In this document: in pieces, positions 1 through 11,215 of the stretch
Layout of the letters: each line of letters opens with the position of its first letter
Position numbering within the stretch: the first letter of the stretch is position 1
DNA from: Morella rubra
Taxonomy: Eukaryota > Streptophyta > Magnoliopsida > Fagales > Myricaceae
Assembly: GCA_003952965.2 (NCBI GenBank)
Contig: CM025856.1
Span: forward strand, 21,235,351 to 21,299,350
Direction of reading: 5' to 3'
Length of the DNA stretch: 64,000 nt
Made by a program: the position numbers and the translations under genes
Notes under the pieces: model-generated
What the model was told of the DNA's origin: nothing
Databases searched by the model: none
What the model saw: the letters and a program-made list of their open reading frames with translations, nothing else

Positions 1-78
1 ATAAAAGGAATGACGGCTGTTGAAATAAAATACGGGAACGTAACAAGTGGCACTGAAACAAAACAATCTCTGACATAC

Positions 79-3000
79 CTGTGATATGGTCCCTGCAACC
101 CCAGAAATGACCATTAAGTCAGCAAACTGATTCTTGTTAAAGTGAAACCTGGCCTTTAGGTAATACTGCAAAGGAAATAATGAATTTCAGCCCTATAACT
201 CATGGAAAATTGCAGGGTTTCACTTGCGCAAAATTATATTTCCTTGAATAGACTAGCTGCAGTTTATGACCTACTAATGCATTATTCTTCAAACAATAAT
301 GTCAGAATTTGGATATTTAGAGAGGTTGCTTAAAAAAACCGGGAATCTATTCAATTCAACCAAGCATTAACAAAAAAGACTGAAGTATTCCTGCTGACAC
401 TGAAGAAAAGTAACCCTGCCAATACTTTTCAAATAAAAAGACTGAACTGCCCCTAGTTTTGGTGGCTTTTGAAAGACACAGAAGACATTCGCCTCACTCA
501 CTTCTCTATAAATAAAGCCCTTTCAGACAAAGTAAGCAGGACAGAATCACCAAGTATCCCAAGCTCACAGCTCCCCAACTCTCCCAAAAACCATTATATC
601 TCTCTGCTCTTGAGTTTCCTTTCGATCTCCTTCAGCACTATCTCCTTCCCATATCTTCCTCTTGTAATATCTTCTCCATCATTGTATTACTGTCTCACTG
701 TCTCAATTCTGTAACTACATTTTATTCAATCAATGTGATGATTTATGCACCACATATTTGTACCACCTTCATGGCCGGTTCTATCTGCTTTTAATTTCAG
801 TCTTTATTTGTTTTGATCCTGATTTTGTTTTGATATTTGTTGCATCTGCATCACATATAGATACTGACGACTGTCATATTACATTAGGTAATAATAAACC
901 CTTGAACAATTAGGTCATCCCAAAGGTCAAGGACTCATCCCTATATAAATACTCCACATTCTCATTCTCATTAGTAAAGAATATAAAACATTGCATTTAC
1001 TTGAGACTGATATGACTAAAAAACATTTAAGTCAAGGCATTAAATACATGCATATGGGTCAAGTTCAAGTGGCTGCTACGCCCCTCACTAGGCAAGGTCT
1101 AAATGTATCCACACTGCTCTGCTTAAGAGATGGATGACATAACCAAATTCATAACTCATTGCTTGGCATAGTAGAAGCATCTCTATATCAAGGTCAAATT
1201 TAGTTGAATTGTCATCCTTGTTTCCCTCTTTTATTATCTGGCTCTACTATATTGCATTAGTTGATTCTGAATAATGGAAAGTCATCGTATATAAACTTCA
1301 TTACAGACTAGCGGGAGAATATAGACTGAAATCTAGAGTAGACTGACAACTACTCTGGATCCTCAACTGAAATCCTCTAGCTGGAGAATATATACATATA
1401 TCAGATGCCAAAGTGGCGGTTATTTCGGGGGGTTCGGAGACATTATATGTGTCTGAAAAGTAAACGATCCAAATCATGGATTTGGTTTTTTGAGAGTTAC
1501 TGGCACTGTCCTGAACCAGATTTCAGAGTGCCTAACTAACAAATAGGGATAGATTGTGTCACCTGATAAGCCAAATAGTAGATGCTGTCTCTGGCGTAGG
1601 TCAAAACATAGTGCAGGCAAGAGTGAAACAAGACGTTAATCAGCGGGTTCAGAAATTGAAACAAAGATCTGAACTACACCTGACTGAGAAACTTTAGACC
1701 TCCCCATCAGGGTCAAGGCACAGCGTGTACTAAAATAAGCTGGTCCAAGACAAGCACAGTGAACTTCGCATTAAACATCCACAAGATGAGCAACATCATT
1801 AACATCTATAAGCTTGAAAATTTCAAGCATAAACTTAACAAACTAGTAACTGACTGTTGTTGAACGCAGTGACCTATGAAATGCGAGAAAGAAGATAAAT
1901 CTCGAATCCAACAAAATTTCATGGAAATAGAGAAGTACCATCATTGAAGCATGAAGGCCAACATCTGCAAGATTGCTTAAAAAGGCAACAACTGCAGCTT
2001 GGGAGAGCGTCGAGCTGCAAATTCCGTAAATAGAGTTATTCCGAATAAGAACCATCAAGCGCTTGCTTAAACCAAAATAGACTATAAATTTCTTTCGAAG
2101 AAGAAGAAACGAAGATTAAAAATGTGGAGACCTCGTCTTCAGCAAGCAGACCATATCCTCCAACGAAGGCATTCTTTTGAATAGCCGCCGACTATTCCTA
2201 CTTGATTCTCCATCTGATTCAGAGATGTACAGTTTTTCCTTTGAGAGAATTGGGGCCGAAAGACCATCGTCTACGACCGAATCAGGGAGGAATACCCTCA
2301 TGTACACCGCTGCTACCACGGCCACCGACGCTGCAACCTAAGCCGCAAATCGTTTAATGAATACAGAACGTTCACTCCGAAATCAAGTGAGGAACTCATT
2401 TACTAAAGGGGGAAAAAAAGTGAGGGATCTATTTATGCATCTATTTAGTGAGAAAGAGGGTGAACCTGGAAAGTGGAAGACGTGGAGAGAAAACGAGCGG
2501 ATAGAGTTCCGCACACGAATGCACAGGATCCAATCCCCGATAAAACTCCGAACGCCGATGCTCTTCGGCCCTCCGGAACATTATCCGCCTAGAAAAAAGC
2601 TCAAACTAAACACAAACAAATTTGATTCTGAACTAAGATTGGCGTTACTTGATAGATAGTGGGAGCTTACTCTTCGACCCTAATATGGAGGGAAAAGTAC
2701 AGCGACCGTTAAATTGGGCAAAGCTGATAGTACAACGCATGGGTCGGCTGGGTTGGGCCTCTTAGGGTAGGACAGGCCAGAATGGGCCCTTTATAGATCA
2801 GCCCTTAAAATTGTTTGGGCCTCTAAGACAATCAACTGTACGAGCTGGGTTTCGCAAATAGTTGAAGCCCAGCCATACGTTCGTCTTTCCGTTTCTTCGG
2901 CTCATGAAGATCTCAGTTTAAGCTGGGTCAGTCCAAGCCCATCACTAGTTAAATACGATAGAAATTTGAAGAATTTTAACTATTAAAGACAACCCCCAAC

Positions 3001-6000
3001 CCACCCTCGCCTGTCTCAATGGTTGAGGAAAATCAGGGTCTGGATGAGGCCCACGATTTCAGTTTTGAGTTCTCTTGAGGATAAAATTAGTTACTTAATT
3101 ACTTGGATTATGGCCTTTTAATCTTTCTGAGATTTTCAGTTCATCTCTCTCTTTCGGAGATTTTCACCAACTTTAACACCTAAAAAATTTTATCATCTCA
3201 AAATTTTTACAATCAAAAATCACTTAATGCGTCCAAATTAGATCAAATCTATCCCAATATGGTGCACAAACAGATGCAATGGATTTCCCTCAAACAGGGA
3301 AGACAAAACTCCCCCAAAAAAACACACAGAGAAAGGGGTAATTGCAAAATTGAGAGAAAGATTTACCACATAAGCAAGGGCAAGGCAGTGGACGCTTCCT
3401 TCGCAGACCATCGCAGTGAGGGTCTTGAAGACGTAGTACGCGTAGAAGAAATTCCTCGCCCTGCTGTACGCCAGTATGCCTGTAATGAAATGTCATCATT
3501 TAGTCGAATATCCATGCATGTGATTTGGATCAGAATCATAATTAGCGTCAGTGGTTTTCGGAGCTGGCGACCTTGTAGTCATTTCGGGAATAAACTAAGC
3601 CACAGGCTCTGGCTTACCAAAAAACAAAAATTTCTCCTCCCCCCTTTCCATGATCAGTGTGACTTCGAAAAAGAAATAGAAAAAAACAAATAAAGGAAGT
3701 ATAGCATCTCTTCTTTTTGACATTAGAAGTTAGAAACTACAAGTTAGCATCTGCTGATGGCAACATTTTACCCCCTTTCAATTTGAAAGTATACAAGTAC
3801 TGCTGCATATAATTTGGACCAGCAATTAGCCAACTGGATGATACCAAAAGAAAAAGAGAAAAATCTCTACCGAGAGAACTTCTGGTGTCAAGTGGGTCCT
3901 TGAAGCATCTGTATTCTGTTCGCTTCTGATCATTTATTGGGATAAAGGACAGGAGAAACTTAATATGGGGGGGGCTTATAACCTTTATTCTCCTTTTTTA
4001 TTTTCTCCCCAACAAAGTGGAGTGCTTATTCGCTTGTTTTTATTGACTGCCCTTAACCTATAGACGTCTCAATCGGTGGTGTATAGATATGGAGTGACAG
4101 TTATTTAATGTTCACGAAAATGAACAGTTGTGAGGGTCTACTCAGTCAATTATTGCGATTGACTTAATTTGCCTAATAAATCATTAACAGTTAAGGAGGT
4201 TATTTTAATTGGTGCCCTAGTAGTTTTCTACCAACTCGGTGTGTATTTAGGATAGTGCAGTTGTAAGAAATTAATGCTAACAGTGTACTAGGTCTATTTA
4301 CTAATGTCCACGAAAATGAACGGTCTCTCAGTACCCATTAATTATTGCGAGCCCGCCAAATGATGGCGTGGGAGGTAGAACCAATAACTTGTTTAAGCCC
4401 TGGGTCTGCAGGGCTTATCTGTCTGCTTTGGGTAAGTTGGTCTGATCATGACATACAACTTCCACAAAAGGTAGTTGAACTTCCTTGATCATGAGCAATT
4501 GCTTTTAACAATTAGCAGTTAATTGTCCCAACTTAACACCATCACAAAATTTTTACAATCAAAAATCACTTAATGCGTCCAAATTAGATCCCATGGTGAT
4601 GCAAACCTCCCAAAACAACACACATTGCACCACATAAGCAAACCAGTGGAGCAGACCAAGGGCAAGACAGTAATGCTGGGGCCAATGTCATCATTTAGTG
4701 ATGCGGAGTAATTTCAGTGGTTTTCCTGGCGACCCAGAATAAACTAAAAGAAATTGATCAGTGTGACTTCCTAGCAGGAAGTTAGAAGTTAGCATGATGG
4801 TGTATACAAGTACTGCATTTGGACCAGCAATTAGAGAGTGAGCAAAGTTCCTTCATCTGTACTGATCGATACTATGTCAACGAGATTGACCCTAATAAAT
4901 CCCACTCAAGAGGCAGTCATCACACGAGTGCGATTTGCTGCCCAGGTCCTTGTTTAAAGTCTGCTTACCTGAATGACTACAATAGGTATGAACTTCTTGA
5001 TAGCAATTGGCAGTTAATTGTACACTTAACAATGATTGACGGAGTATTGGGTTCCGGCCAGCAAAGAAATTGCGTACCTAGGGGAATAATTGTGAGACTC
5101 ATTGGGAGAGTGAGCAAAGTTTTCCGACCGTACTTGTCCGAGAGATTTCCCACCAGAGGCATCATCACGAGTGTTCCCAGTCCTGTAATCTGCACCAATT
5201 ACATAATATTCTTACTTGGCTTAATGTCACTTACTAACATGTTCTGATCCTTACTACTTTAGCAGAAGTACTAGGAACTACTCTATTCGCCAAAAAAAAC
5301 AATACTGAACCCAAATCGTGACTAGGTATCATCTTCAATATTTTTAGGGGGTTTTGTTTGTCAAAATTTTAAGAATATTTCTAAAATTTTGAGAATCTTT
5401 ATTTTATTGAAATTTATTGGGATTTGTAAAAGGTGAAATATGTATGTATAAAAATTAAAAATTTGGAGTGTATTTGTTTTGTTGAAATTTTTCATGTCCC
5501 AAAATATTGAAAACAAAGGACACCTTAAGCGACGTAATACTAAAGTACAATCTCATCACTCATGTGTCCCATAAAGTGGCACGTGTCTTCCCTACGAAAT
5601 AGCTGTTATCGGTGAGCTGGACCCATCGCAAGCAATGGAACTCGAAATCTCTCTAGCCAATAAAGTTCTAAGAATTTTTTTTTTAAAGAAAGCTTTCTTT
5701 TCCAAATTTTTTAATCTTTTAGCGAGGTAGAAGAAAATGTGCGTAGTGGGTCAGGCGGTTCGGAATAGGCCGAATGCATTAGTGTGTTTTGTTGTATACG
5801 AATGAAGGTAATCAGACAAATCACAGGGGAAGAGATCATAAAAGCCATATATTATATTCGAGGTTATAAGAGGGAGAAGAATTGCGAAAGAAACGCATTT
5901 GAGCTCATGGCTGAGTAAAACATAGGATCGTGGGTCCTAAAGTTTGGCGGTTTGCCTAGATTTCTCGGTACTGAAAGATCCAGAAGGCAATCTCTCTGTA

Positions 6001-6585
6001 CGTCTCATACGTAGGAAGTAGCGCTCCATGAATGCGAGAAACAGAGAGAGAGAGAGAGAGAGAGAATCGTAAAACAATTAACTATGCCGGAAGCCTGAAA
6101 TTTTATCATTTGGGCAAAACGGAAAGAACATTTTACTTGCACAGCCTTGCTTTTCCGATTGGAATATCTGGGCGACTTACCACCAAACAAAACTATTAAG
6201 CAACTGCAGAACATAGGACACGAGCAATTAATCAAGTACAACAACGAGTAAAGATCAAGGAGTCTTCTTACGTCGACTTTGAATAACGAAGAACATGAAC
6301 TTAATCCCCCCCCCCGTCCTCCCAAACTTTCCTAAATTTCTAACAGATAAAAAGTGGAAAGAAAAAAGAAACGAGGGAGTCGGAGATGAAGCATAGCTAA
6401 TTGGGTTATTCAGAAAATACCCCCTGTTGGAATCCGGTGAGGTAAATGGCTATCGAGCACTTGTCTTTTCCGGGACAAAGCGCCGACATGAAAACATCGG
6501 TGATAACTGGAATCACCATGAACGCGGACAAGTCATACAGAAACGCCGTCATGAAGAGGTGGCTCAACCCTAACCGCTTTGCCAT
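79..6585 (-). CDS. MFS transporter, HIAT/tetracycline-transporter-like, 3' end outside window
   Basis: Multi-pass membrane transporter of the major facilitator superfamily, related to animal HIAT1 and Arabidopsis At2g16970-At2g16990; substrate unknown. Exons on the minus strand: 6585-6421 (starts MAKRLGLSHLFMTAFL), 5189-5078 (ITGLGTLVMMPLVGNLSDKYGRK), 3479-3367, 2588-2466 (begins ADNVPEGRRASAFG), 2337-2132, 2014-1939 and 165-79 (YYLKARFHFNKNQFADLM). The sixth intron donor at 77-78 shows that the gene continues past position 1. All junctions have GT and AG and keep phase with no internal stop, so the visible part (about 259 residues) looks functional. The DKYGRK segment is the typical MFS loop 2-3 motif. 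The acceptor of exon 5 is a weak TTAG. Introns are 1.8 kb (intron 6) and 1.2-1.6 kb (introns 1 and 2); intron 2 holds degraded copies of exons 2 and 3. Family assignment is strong; direction and cargo of transport are not known. Confidence 0.88.
166..1938. other. MFS intron 6, no recognisable content
   Basis: 1.8 kb AT-rich intron between exons 6 and 7 of the transporter. Short open frames here have no recognisable homology and stops in all frames. No repeat or RNA gene was seen. Confidence 0.5.
4470..5030. pseudogene. Shrunken copies of MFS exons 2 and 3 inside intron 2
   Basis: About 4527-4835 matches 3165-3835 in the same order but shortened by many small deletions. Shared blocks include TTTTTACAATCAAAAATCAC, then CCACATAAGCAA, AATGTCATCATTTAG, CAGTGGTTTTC, GATCAGTGTGACTTC and TTTGGACCAGCAATTAG. 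The exon 3 counterpart (about 4631-4692) is reduced from 113 to roughly 60 nt and is no longer coding. Directly after it, 4835-4950 resembles exon 2 (5078-5189), sharing GAGAGTGAGCAAAGTT, and is also disrupted. A short motif containing GCAGTTAATTGT occurs at about 4520 and again at about 5010, marking the unit edges. These are non-functional leftovers of an internal tandem duplication. Confidence 0.7.
6042..6065. repeat. (GA)n microsatellite
   Basis: About 12 uninterrupted AG units in MFS intron 1, roughly 360 bp downstream of the exon 1 donor in transcription order. Confidence 0.95.
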
Positions 6586-8127
6586 GATGATCGCTCTCTC
6601 TATCGAAAGCTTTCCAACAAGATCAAAAGATATTTAAAGGGCAACCGAACGATAGCGAACCAGCCCTCAGAAGCTACGAGCTAGTGACTTAAAAAGCAGC
6701 ACTAACATAATTAAGGTGATCCATTAATGAAAGTGTTGGGTGCGTGATCAAAAAATATAAGATATAACCTACCAAACAAATGTCATACTGTATGGAACCC
6801 AGAAAGAAAACGTGTTGAGTTCTTTAAAACTAAGGATCCTACGTGTCGACGTTCAAGTCTGCCTGCGGAACCACATTTCACTTATCTTTTACACTTGATC
6901 CCAACTGGACTGATGATACTTTTAAATTGTTTTCTTCTTGTTTCTTTTTGGGTCTGAGGATGACGATTTGGTGGTATCAAAGCGCAGGTGAATAACCCTG
7001 GGCTCCCAAAGAGTTTATGGAGGCATATAAAAAACCTCCGTCGTAGCTGGCAAGCGCGCGCTGGCCAGTCCCCCTTAGGTTTGCGTTTTATCAGTCAAAA
7101 AGCAGAAATTTGACCCAATTCCGTACGGAGGGTTCTATAAAGCGAATGGAATTAGCAACTGGGTGCGTAAGTATAGTGGCCATGTGTGTCCTAAGATAAC
7201 CTAAACCCACCTTTCCAATGTCTCTGTCTCTCTTTCACTGTAATGGGTTCTGTTTTTTCTCCTAAATTACTCGATCCTTAGGTTGGAGCGAAGATAAGCA
7301 AGGTTTTAGGCCCTCTAAAGTCGGGGTTTAGTTAAGCCCACGAAGCTTAAAGGTAAATTACTTAAAGATAGTCTCACCGGGAATGTCGGCCGTTGTCAAT
7401 TTAATGTTTTTGTTGTAAATCTGCCGTCTATGTGTACGTACGTTTCTTTTTTGTCTCGGCCGCCCCGGGAAAAAAAAAAAGAAGGTTCCTTGCTTCACAG
7501 AAAGGTGAAACGTCACCGCATAACTGGTCACGCAATCTAAGTGTGCCTGTGATTACCTAAAACGCAGCTTAGTTACATTAATTGGAGACTTAACGGCCGA
7601 CCTGTAACTCTAGGGAAAGGAAAACCCACTATCCTACTTTAATTTGCTTTCGTGAGCATTAACTACTGCAGGATATTTCTCTTGCGTGGGGCCTAAAATT
7701 TTCTCTCTCCCTCTCGTCTTCCAAGGTCCAATGAATGTTAGGATCAGTGTAAATTTGGCGGGTAATGTTCACTTTTGTGTATAGTGACAAGTTGTTTTCT
7801 CGAGATATCTTGTCTTCTAAACCACTGAGCAATCGAGTAGTTGGATCATCAGGTGATGGGAATGGTTGGCCACACTGGGCTAAAGCCCATAAGTGTAGGA
7901 TGCGATTTCAATATATTTGTGACCAGGCAAAGTGTACGGTCGATTAAAGACAAAATGGATGTTTGTGAAAAAGAGGATTTGGCGTTACGGATACGCTTTT
8001 TTCCATTTCCACTTGTATGGGCGGGAAATTCAACAAAGATGAGTTGGGAGTTTGTACAAATGCTTAAAGGACCCGAAGGAGCCAAAAAGGAAACCTCGTG
8101 AAGGGGACGGGAAATTTCGTTGGAGCC

Positions 8128-8159
<32 letters not shown>

Positions 8160-8600
8160 CGCTAAAGTACAAAGCTAGCTGCAACTCAGAAATATTGCTT
8201 AGTCACTTCACTGTAGTAATAAGAATGTCCAAAATGCAGCTTATTCACGACTTTGAAAACGAAAACCCTTCAAGCCAACCAGATCCCCCGGGGGGAAAAA
8301 TGGGAAGAAGAATACTAAAAAAGAAGAATTAATTATAAGCATCCTTGAGATAAAAAAATGTGTGTGCGGTTGGTGTATCTGCAGAAAACATTCTAATTAG
8401 GGCCTGAGACTTTCAATGGCCATGGAGAAACACAGAGTTAGCTAGGTGGACCTTAATACTTTGGCCCTGGAAATATATTACATGTAAAACGCAAAGAAGC
8501 ATCGAAGCGGCTGAGAGTAGAAAAATGAAAAGCTAGCTGGGAATGGAAAATTAAAACTAGTAAACGTATATCTAAAGATTGAGTTGAAGAAATTACGTAC
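6586..8600. other. Spacer or long 5' intron between the two MFS first exons
   Basis: 2 kb without a supported gene. It holds a (GA)n tract at 8128-8155. The open frames at 7765-8332 look non-coding, since several overlap on both strands and carry SSR-encoded peptides. No copy of MFS exon 2 was found here, so the upstream first exon has no separate gene body in this interval. Confidence 0.6.
8128..8155. repeat. (GA)n microsatellite
   Basis: About 14 uninterrupted GA units, roughly 450 bp downstream of the upstream MFS first exon. The GA tract at 6042 sits at a similar distance from the other first exon. Confidence 0.95.
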
Positions 8601-8765
8601 CGCTTGTTGAAATCCTGTAAGGTAGATGGCTAGTGAGCATTCGTCTCTTCCGGGACAAAGTGCAGACATAGTGACATCGGTGATGGCCGGAATCACCATG
8701 GCTGTGGAGAAGGTATGGAGAAAGATTGTCATGAATAGGTGGCCCAACCCGGTCAACTTTTCCAT
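8601..8765 (-). CDS. Second, tandem first exon of the MFS transporter
   Basis: A 165-bp exon homologous to the first exon at 6585-6421, with the same length and the same phase-0 donor (GCG then GTACGT). It encodes 55 residues starting MEKLTGLGHLFMTIFLH and ending in TGFQQA. It includes the conserved ITDVTMSALCPGRDEC stretch and is nearer to the family consensus than the downstream copy. An in-frame ATG seven codons further upstream (8786) could also start it. No other exon of a separate gene is visible between this exon and 6585. It is therefore either an alternative first exon spliced to the acceptor at 5189, or the remnant of a tandem gene that lost its other exons. There is no internal stop. 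Confidence 0.75.
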
Positions 8766-10703
8766 CTCGCTCTCTCCCAAAACCACTGCTAAAGACAGAT
8801 CGAAGATGCGAAAGGAGAGCCAGCACTCTTCACAGTTTAGCTAGGAGAAACACTTTAAACCCGCAGAGCACTTTGATTAAAAAGCATAGTGCATCGTATA
8901 GTACTTCTGTCGAATGTAGCTCTGGCTATTACTTGATGTTGCATATGTTGCATGTCGACCGCGCTCGCGTGGGAGCTGTACGGTGACAGTATTGGGTTGA
9001 TTTAGGGAGCGACTGACCAACCACAACCGAGAGTATCTTCTAAATGAGGCAGTTAGCCTCTGGCCCAGTGAGAGTTGATTCGTCATTTTCTTCCGTGACA
9101 GATGTTTTTGGTTACGTTGTATCATGGACCGTCACTCTAGCCACACCAACGTTTTTTTTTTCGGCCGAAAGTAAAGAAAGAGCGAAAGGATGCGTAGCTT
9201 GTAGTTCATGCAAGGAACAAGCCTCAAAGTAAAACTTAGGGCCCATTTTAAGCGTGCACAATGTACTTACGCTTTGAGGCGTGCAAGCTTGATCTACGCC
9301 CACCTTGGTAGGCTACCCGCTACCACATGGAAGGAATTCTTCACCTGGGCCAATGTTATCGATATCGGGTTCGACCCATAAATATAGGTTCTCTTTCTCC
9401 TTTAAAAAAAAAAAAAAAACCCTGAATACTTGGGCTACCCTTTTGACCCATTTTTTTTCTCTGTTCTTCTTGAACGACAACAATAGGCTCTTTGAATCTT
9501 TGATTTCATTGACCCCTCTTTCAATTTCTATCGCTTTCACCAATATACAAAGCTGTTTTTCCATAAGTAACGAGAGCATACTGCTTATAATGTTTAAGAA
9601 GAACACAATATACCCTTTTTCCCCCCCGCAAGAGAAAAAAAGGAAGAGAGAGAGAGAGCAGTGCCCTCTATGACAAGATTTGGGAACGGGGCAGTCGGCC
9701 CAGTAAAACGTATCCCTCGTCCAGGCCTTAACTTAAGGGCCTATATGTGTTATGGGCCATGTCGTGGTCTGCGTGGCATGAATGGGAGTTTGTTCCTCGG
9801 CTATATAGAGAGAGGGAGAGGGAGTGAAAAATGGGCCTGTCAGGCTAAGCCAAGACCCAAAAGTTCGACAGAGACATTGGGCTTCCGTATTGGCCTGCGA
9901 GCTTAGAGGACAAAAGACGATAATGTTCAATGATACTCCTGTTTCTCCTTTGCCTAGTTTTTCTCAAATGGAAGGACTGAGTCCGCTGGACCATTCAGCG
10001 AATAACATCATGAAGGGAAAGTTCTCCTTCCCAAGTTCTGGCAATTGTAATTTGAACCCCAAAAATCTGGTACAAGCTGGTTGGTTGGGATTATTCTTTG
10101 TGATTATTTTACGGGAAAGCTTTTTACAGCCGGGCCTCTTGCAAAGTTGTGGTACAATGACAGCTACGAGACTTGGGTTCTTTGGAGGGAGATATGGTCT
10201 CCGGTAAACGTGAGGCGCATAAACTTCCATGATTAAACGAAAAGGAGGAACAAAGCAAATAATCATGAAGAACACCGCTATCATGTAGGTGTGAAAGTCG
10301 AGAATATATTCCTTGTTGTGCAATTGGCAGCCTAATTTTCAAGAAAGGTCATTAACACAGAAAAGGCAAATCCGAGGTGCACCGTTTTACTACTAAAGAA
10401 GGAACGTTTTATAGAAAATAAGGGAAAAAGTCACTTTTTATCTTTCAATTTTCAAAGTAATATTAAATAAGGATCTTAATACTTATATTACGTTTGACAC
10501 ATTAAATTGTCCAAACTTTCAAAATAATTGAAGTGTAAGATTATTTTAATAGTTTAGAGTTATTTTTCTCCTGACAAAAACATACAAAGGAGCAAAAGCA
10601 AACACAGCTGTTATTTTGTCGCAATAGGGAAATCAAAAATAGAACGGCTAAGGGGAAAAAGGAGGAAAAATATTTTCGCAGATCCAGAGGCAAATAAAAG
10701 TAC

Positions 10704-11104
10704 GGGGGAAAATATATTTTTTACCTATCAACCACCATAGTTTTTATATTTTATATCTTAAACTATCAATTTTGATATATTATATTTTTTAATTATCAAT
10801 TTTTAATATTTTACACTTTTTTATCAAATTTTTAAATTAAAATAACGATAATGCCCTTGACCCATTTTACATATATTTAAAATAGTGTTATCAATTCATT
10901 AATTTCTTAATAGTATTATTATCAAATAAAAGATGTAAAGTATTTAATATCAATAATTAAAAGATATAATGTATCAAAATAAATAATTTAAAATATAAAA
11001 TATTTAATATTAATAATTTAAGAATACAATATCTTAAAAATAGTAACCGAAGATGTAATGTATCAGTGTTTCAATAGTTTCTCGTTGAAAAGTATATTTT
11101 TCCG
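10704..11104. mobile_element. MULE-type MITE, GGGGAAAATA family
   Basis: Very AT-rich 401-bp element. The left end begins GGGGGAAAATATATTTTTTA. The right end, reverse-complemented, begins CGGAAAAATATACTTTTCAA. Flanking 9-mers are TAAAAGTAC (10695-10703) and TAAAAGTAT (11105-11113), an 8 of 9 match in the size range of Mutator target duplications. The subterminal regions carry decayed repeats of the form 'TATTTTATATCTTAAACTA'. The end sequence resembles the element starting at 63841. It carries no coding capacity. Confidence 0.6.
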
Positions 11105-11169
11105 TAAAAGTATCTTCTTAGACTTCTTTTCAAAAAGAAGAGTGCAGAACACAAATTTGGCCTGAAAAA

Positions 11170-11175
<6 letters not shown>

Positions 11176-11214
<39 letters not shown>
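11176..11214. repeat. (TA)n microsatellite
   Basis: About 19 TA units just right of the MITE. Confidence 0.95.

Positions 11215-11215
<1 letters not shown>

Noticed and set aside
2357-2659. Plus-strand frame of 100 codons
   Set aside because: It is the antisense of MFS exon 4, which reads ADNVPEGRRASAFG on the minus strand.
6970-6990. TGGTATCAAAGCGCAG, similar to an initiator-Met primer-binding site of a Copia retrotransposon
   Set aside because: No LTR pair, polypurine tract or pol coding sequence nearby.
9305-9419. Possible SINE: GGGTTCGACCC (B box-like) followed by an A15 tract
   Set aside because: No clear A box at the proper distance and no flanking direct repeat.
9964-10323. 119-codon minus-strand frame with a hydrophobic start
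   Set aside because: No recognisable domain, it overlaps an equally long plus-strand frame, and there are no splice-linked exons.
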